Below, in pieces: positions 60,067 through 64,000 of a stretch of 64,000 nt of DNA. Position 1 is the first letter of the stretch, and each line of letters opens with the position of its first letter. The stretch lies in assembly GCA_013433145.1 (NCBI GenBank), contig CM024191.1, forward strand, positions 3,736,501 through 3,800,500. The letters are read 5' to 3'. The position numbers were made by a program, and so were the translations under genes. The stretch comes from Ascaris suum. Lineage: Eukaryota; Nematoda; Chromadorea; Rhabditida; Ascarididae. Below the pieces are notes generated by a model, which saw only the letters and a program-made list of their open reading frames with translations, made no database searches and was not told the DNA's origin.

Positions 60067-63000
60067 GAGCGGGTTCGAATCATTCGACGGCCTGATGCGA
60101 GCTGGCGATTCACAACCTTCAACCTCTCATGCCGGTTAGATACATTCTCGTTTTCATTTTCCTGCAGTTGCTTCCTTGGGAGTGCGGCAGTATCGCCACT
60201 CCTGTCTTATCGATATACTTTCCTGATGCCACCACAGTCATCCACGTTTTTTAAACAAATTTCTTCGAGCGAGCGTTATAACGAAATCACGTCTTCTCTG
60301 TATCCGCGTATGTACATTTGCATCTCCCTACCTCTTTGTCTGTCTGTCTGTCTACCTGTCCATTCGGCAGCTTCAAACAGCAAGGACAAGAACTACGGTG
60401 TCAAAGTAAATGTTTTCTTCATTGCAGAATGATAGTAAAGTCTTATTTTGTCGGTACTGCTAATCTCGGGGATAAGTTTCGGACGCTATAATGTGCTGTA
60501 AATTAAATTGTTGATGAATGAAAGGAAAGCTAGATGCACAATAGAAATAGCGTACTTTGGTTGGACAGATCAACAAGCTAAGGATCGAATGAAGGCAGGT
60601 TGACAGATATCCGTTTTTTGGCGTGACAGCTAAGTACTCTGACGATTGCTTGGTGCTGCCATTCAATGCGAAAATGATTCGGATCTGTAGACATATACGT
60701 TGTATTGTTTGCGTTTCTTAAGGTTCTGAATGAGATCATTGGCGCAGAAATTTAGCGCATCTCATTGCAAAAAATCCGTTGTGACTGTCGTGCTCGAGTG
60801 AACGAAGATCGTTTTCCCCTAGAATTAAAACAGTTCAATGCATCGATTTGAAATTGTTCCTCACAAAGGAAAACGTCTTTTGAATTCCTCGCTTAACCTT
60901 TCAAGTAGACATTCTGTGCATCAATCATAGCTAAATTTTATGGAATTTTTATCCATAAAAGTATCAATATTTATTTTGTGATATCACTGTGTTTAGTGTC
61001 ATGAAGGTATCAATTATTGCTCCATGAAGCCATCAATATCAATGAATGTGTGTCGTGCAAATTGAGTTTTTTGAAATCAGTGGTAATTATTCAAGTTGAA
61101 CATCAAGCTTTTACAAAAATAGATAATGACATTCCACCTTTGTTCGAATATACTGCACAAATCTAGAAATTAATTTCCACTTAGGTGAACCACATTGGGA
61201 TTGCGAATTAAACGAGGTTTCACTCGATCATCTCGGTCAATTGCCATAAAGCGTTTCCTTTTTTTCCGGTTATCGACTCTCTCTGTTTTCTTTTCCACAT
61301 CTCATTCAGTCTTCTTGATTGTTGTAAGCTTTTCACGTGGGAGTCAGTGATATTATATGTTCAATAACATTGCACAACTATAGTCCTAATAAATATTATT
61401 CAAATAGACCGTTGAGCAATAAAGAGCAAATTGCTCTAAAATGGAACATTGGACGTTTCCGAAGTGTTCGTCGTTGCCAGACGTCGCAGGCGTTGCCTAG
61501 CAGAATATACAATTATCCACCAAACGTACGGCATTTAGTTTACCCTTCGCTCCTCATGAAGTGCGTTTTGCGAATTGCAGCTATTGCTTCATACTGCGCA
61601 AATTCTTGCTCTTCTTCCTTTATCTTCGTTGTAGATCGTTCCATTTGATCATATGAGTGTATTTAATAATGTTGAGGTGTGATTTTATATGCTATCTCGA
61701 TAGTATCTCTATCTCTTTCTCATTACCTTATACTTCATTTTTTTCTGTTTTTAGTAATTACTTGTTACTGGTTTCCGTTCAATGCAAGAACCTCCTCGTT
61801 CATGCGCATTCGCCCATGTTCCGATCGTTTCATTTAATCGTAGAACACGTTAGAATCTTATAGAAGGGAAGTTCGTTGTGAGGACTGGAATTTGAGGTAA
61901 ACGGATGGGGAGGAGGAGGCATGAGTAGAATGCGGGTAACCAAAAGTGAGATCAAGGCCGGTATTCACTTCAAACTAACGCTTCTGTTTTTGTCGATAGC
62001 ATAAACTGTCGATGCAGTGATTCCGTCATTGTAACCGAAAGAACTTCATTAATGAAAAGGGCATAAATGAGAACTGTGCCGTTTTGCAGTTGTTGATGCC
62101 ACCAAACGAGCATTGTTTCTATCTTCATCGATGACTGTTTGTGTGATTCTATTCTTTGAGCTTTTCTCTTGTTTTCTTTTGCAATAATTGCGAATCAGAA
62201 TTGTGCGGCAAGTAGTTTATATTCTTTCAAAAATTGATTTCATTTGATGTTGTTAAGTGCATCCCGCAGATTTGGATCGTGTTCCCTCCGACCTGAACAA
62301 CTGCCGAACACGCATCGACGCTAGCGTCGAAGAGCAGCGAAGGTATCGACAAGTTATCGCCGGTCTCAGCAACACGGTACCTTTACACTCGTTGTTTCTA
62401 AAGATATTTCAGAGCGAGTATTTTATATGGTTATTTTATGATCAAATAGTTTATTAGTGCGGTTTATTGAATGAAATCTCTAGCTTTGAAATTGGAATAA
62501 AATTTCAATTCGTCTATGCAGAAATCTCCTTACGTCTAAGATTAATTTTTCTTTGAAAGTTTTGCTGGAGTCAACGATTCTTCGCTGCTACGTTGTGTCT
62601 ATCTTCAGCACATTTAACGATGTCAGTCGAATGTTCCGTCGGGCCATTTTCACTCAATAAATGCTGATTTCACTTCATTTTACCCAACTTTTGCAATTTT
62701 TCGAATATGCCTTGGTGGTGTGTTGTATCTGTGCGTATACTTTGTGTCTATCAATTTAATGCTTTTTCGTTAACCCAAAGAACATGGAAGTTGAGTTCAT
62801 GAAGTTTGTTAAGTATAATCATATGCAATTTTGATTGCACTGCTACACATTTTTTTGTCAGCCATGAAAACCACACTCCAGTTTTTTAGCATATCGTATT
62901 TACTGGACTCTGTGAATGGGAATTTTCTGGATATGAGACGGTAAGTAATTGAACGAAAGCTGGAAGATAAGTTGTCGTTTTTGAACACGTCTCGTATTTG

Positions 63001-63942
63001 CTACTGTCGGAGTCGTTATCCTCAAAGAGTGCAAAAACGGAAATACCTGGTTATTTCTAAGTGGTAGATGTAAACTGCTGTCATTCCGCATTGTCTACCT
63101 GTGAAATTTAAATATAAGGTCTATGCTTGCTTACGCCACAAACGTTTCGTCAACGCGTTAAAATATGCCTGTGAAAAGCGACAACTTTTCTTTCAGTTGC
63201 TTTCCAATATAACCTCAGTTTTTGTTAATGACTCCAAATATTCGTCCTATCCTATTCAGGTATCCAGGTATCGCGAGAAGGCTGCCGACGCACGCTTTTT
63301 TGGCTCGTCAAGTGGTAGCTGTTTGCACTGTTCGAGTCTTCCAGCGACCGTTCCTGCGAGGTAGAGATTCACTCGTAACTTTCTTGCTTTGCAGCGTATT
63401 GTTCGATCTTCTTTGGGTGATGGCTTTCAGTACTCTCATTGACAATTTCTGGCCAGTCGGCGCTTTTTCGATCTGTGCTTGCTGCAGCATTCAATTATGC
63501 ACACTTTTCGACCTTGTGACGTTTTTCACTGTGTGTAATTGTAGAAACAGACAGGTTGATGTTGATTAACGGCTGAGCTGTTTTAAGGATCTGAGAGCTC
63601 TAGCATCAGGCAGGAATTTCTGAGCTCATGCATTTGTGTGAGTGTTCGTCTCTTTGTCTGTCAGATATGCGCTGTGAACAGTCGTTAGCTGAATGATGCC
63701 GAAACGTTCAAAATACCCCATATAGCTGAGTGAATAATTTTTAAGTTATTGTATTTAAAGTGTGCGTTTCGTCATCTGCAGAAAGTAATATTCAGCTCAA
63801 CAGTTTTACATCGAATCGATCCGGAGGGCGTCAGCCCCCATCTAGCGACCTCCGATACGTTCCTTTCATCTCTTCTGAAGCAAGAGAATATGGATTCAAC
63901 ATCGGCGTTCATACTGGAGCAGCTTCGAGAAGAGCAGATAAG
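60067..63942 (+). CDS. Unrecognised gene with helical segment, 3' partial (continues beyond window)
   Basis: Four plus-strand exons join in phase: 60067-60134 (SGFESFDGLMRAGDSQPSTS), 62270-62376 (LDRVPSDLNNCRTRIDASVE, then EEQRRYRQVIAGLSNT), 63260-63314 (VSRYREKAADARFFGSSS, donor GTAGCT) and 63782-63942 (SNIQLNSFTSNRSGGRQPPS, then DLRYVPFISSEAREYGFN, donor GTGAGT). Acceptors are TATTTCAG, TCCCGCAG, CTATTCAG and ATCTGCAG. The middle exons look like a charged amphipathic helix or coiled coil, flanked by Ser/Pro/Gln-rich, probably disordered sequence. That mix is common in scaffold or cytoskeletal adaptor proteins, but no family is recognised. The gene runs off the right edge. Upstream exons are unknown; the helical exon at 54634 is a candidate. 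A short open segment at 60371-60405 between CGGCAG and GTAAAT could be an alternative exon but breaks phase with 62270. Confidence 0.55.
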
Positions 63943-64000
63943 GTGAGTTGAGGTTCTTCACTCTATTATTGCACAGCATTTGATTAGGTTTCGGTTATTC

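Overview
The window is eukaryotic and almost certainly from a nematode. Genes are split into many short exons, most of about 55-245 bases. Introns run from 45 bases to several kilobases and mostly end in the compact acceptor TTTCAG or TTGCAG with no long pyrimidine tract. Base composition is AT-rich. There are long (TA)n tracts and G/C homopolymers. Genus and species cannot be fixed from the sequence; long introns and simple repeats would suit a parasitic nematode.

Three genes are recognised with confidence. At 2-5029 (+, 5' end outside the window) is a family-43 beta-1,3-glucuronosyltransferase of the GlcAT-I/SQV-8 type, a Golgi enzyme that completes the proteoglycan linker; six exons join with matching phases. 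At 7127-12399 (+) is a complete YJU2B/CCDC130 (CWC16 family) splicing factor in seven exons, starting just after a good splice-leader-type acceptor. At 28141-40088 (+) is a prominin, a five-pass membrane protein of plasma-membrane protrusions. Its N-terminus is only partly resolved, and one exon near its 3' end carries an in-frame stop. An antisense, intronless, stop-containing beta-propeller fragment lies inside one prominin intron.

Less certain genes are these. At 14084-17655 (-) is a single-pass membrane protein with a serine-rich cytoplasmic tail; it may have further upstream exons near 25-26 kb. A Cys-rich protein lies at 40725-43029 (+). A small three-exon gene lies at 43713-44906 (-). 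The 3' end of an unknown gene, with a 45-base intron, lies at 52791-53025 (+). The beginning or middle of a coiled-coil-like gene runs off the right edge (60067-63942, +). Two Cys-rich or helical exon candidates lie at 53.9-54.7 kb.

The rest is mostly introns and intergenic DNA. It holds four (TA)n tracts of 79-132 bases, several G/C homopolymers, and an inverted pair of a roughly 350-base dispersed repeat at 43.2 and 57.3 kb. I see no operon of related function: the recognised genes act in glycosylation, RNA splicing and membrane topology. I found no rRNA, tRNA, CRISPR or viral gene.
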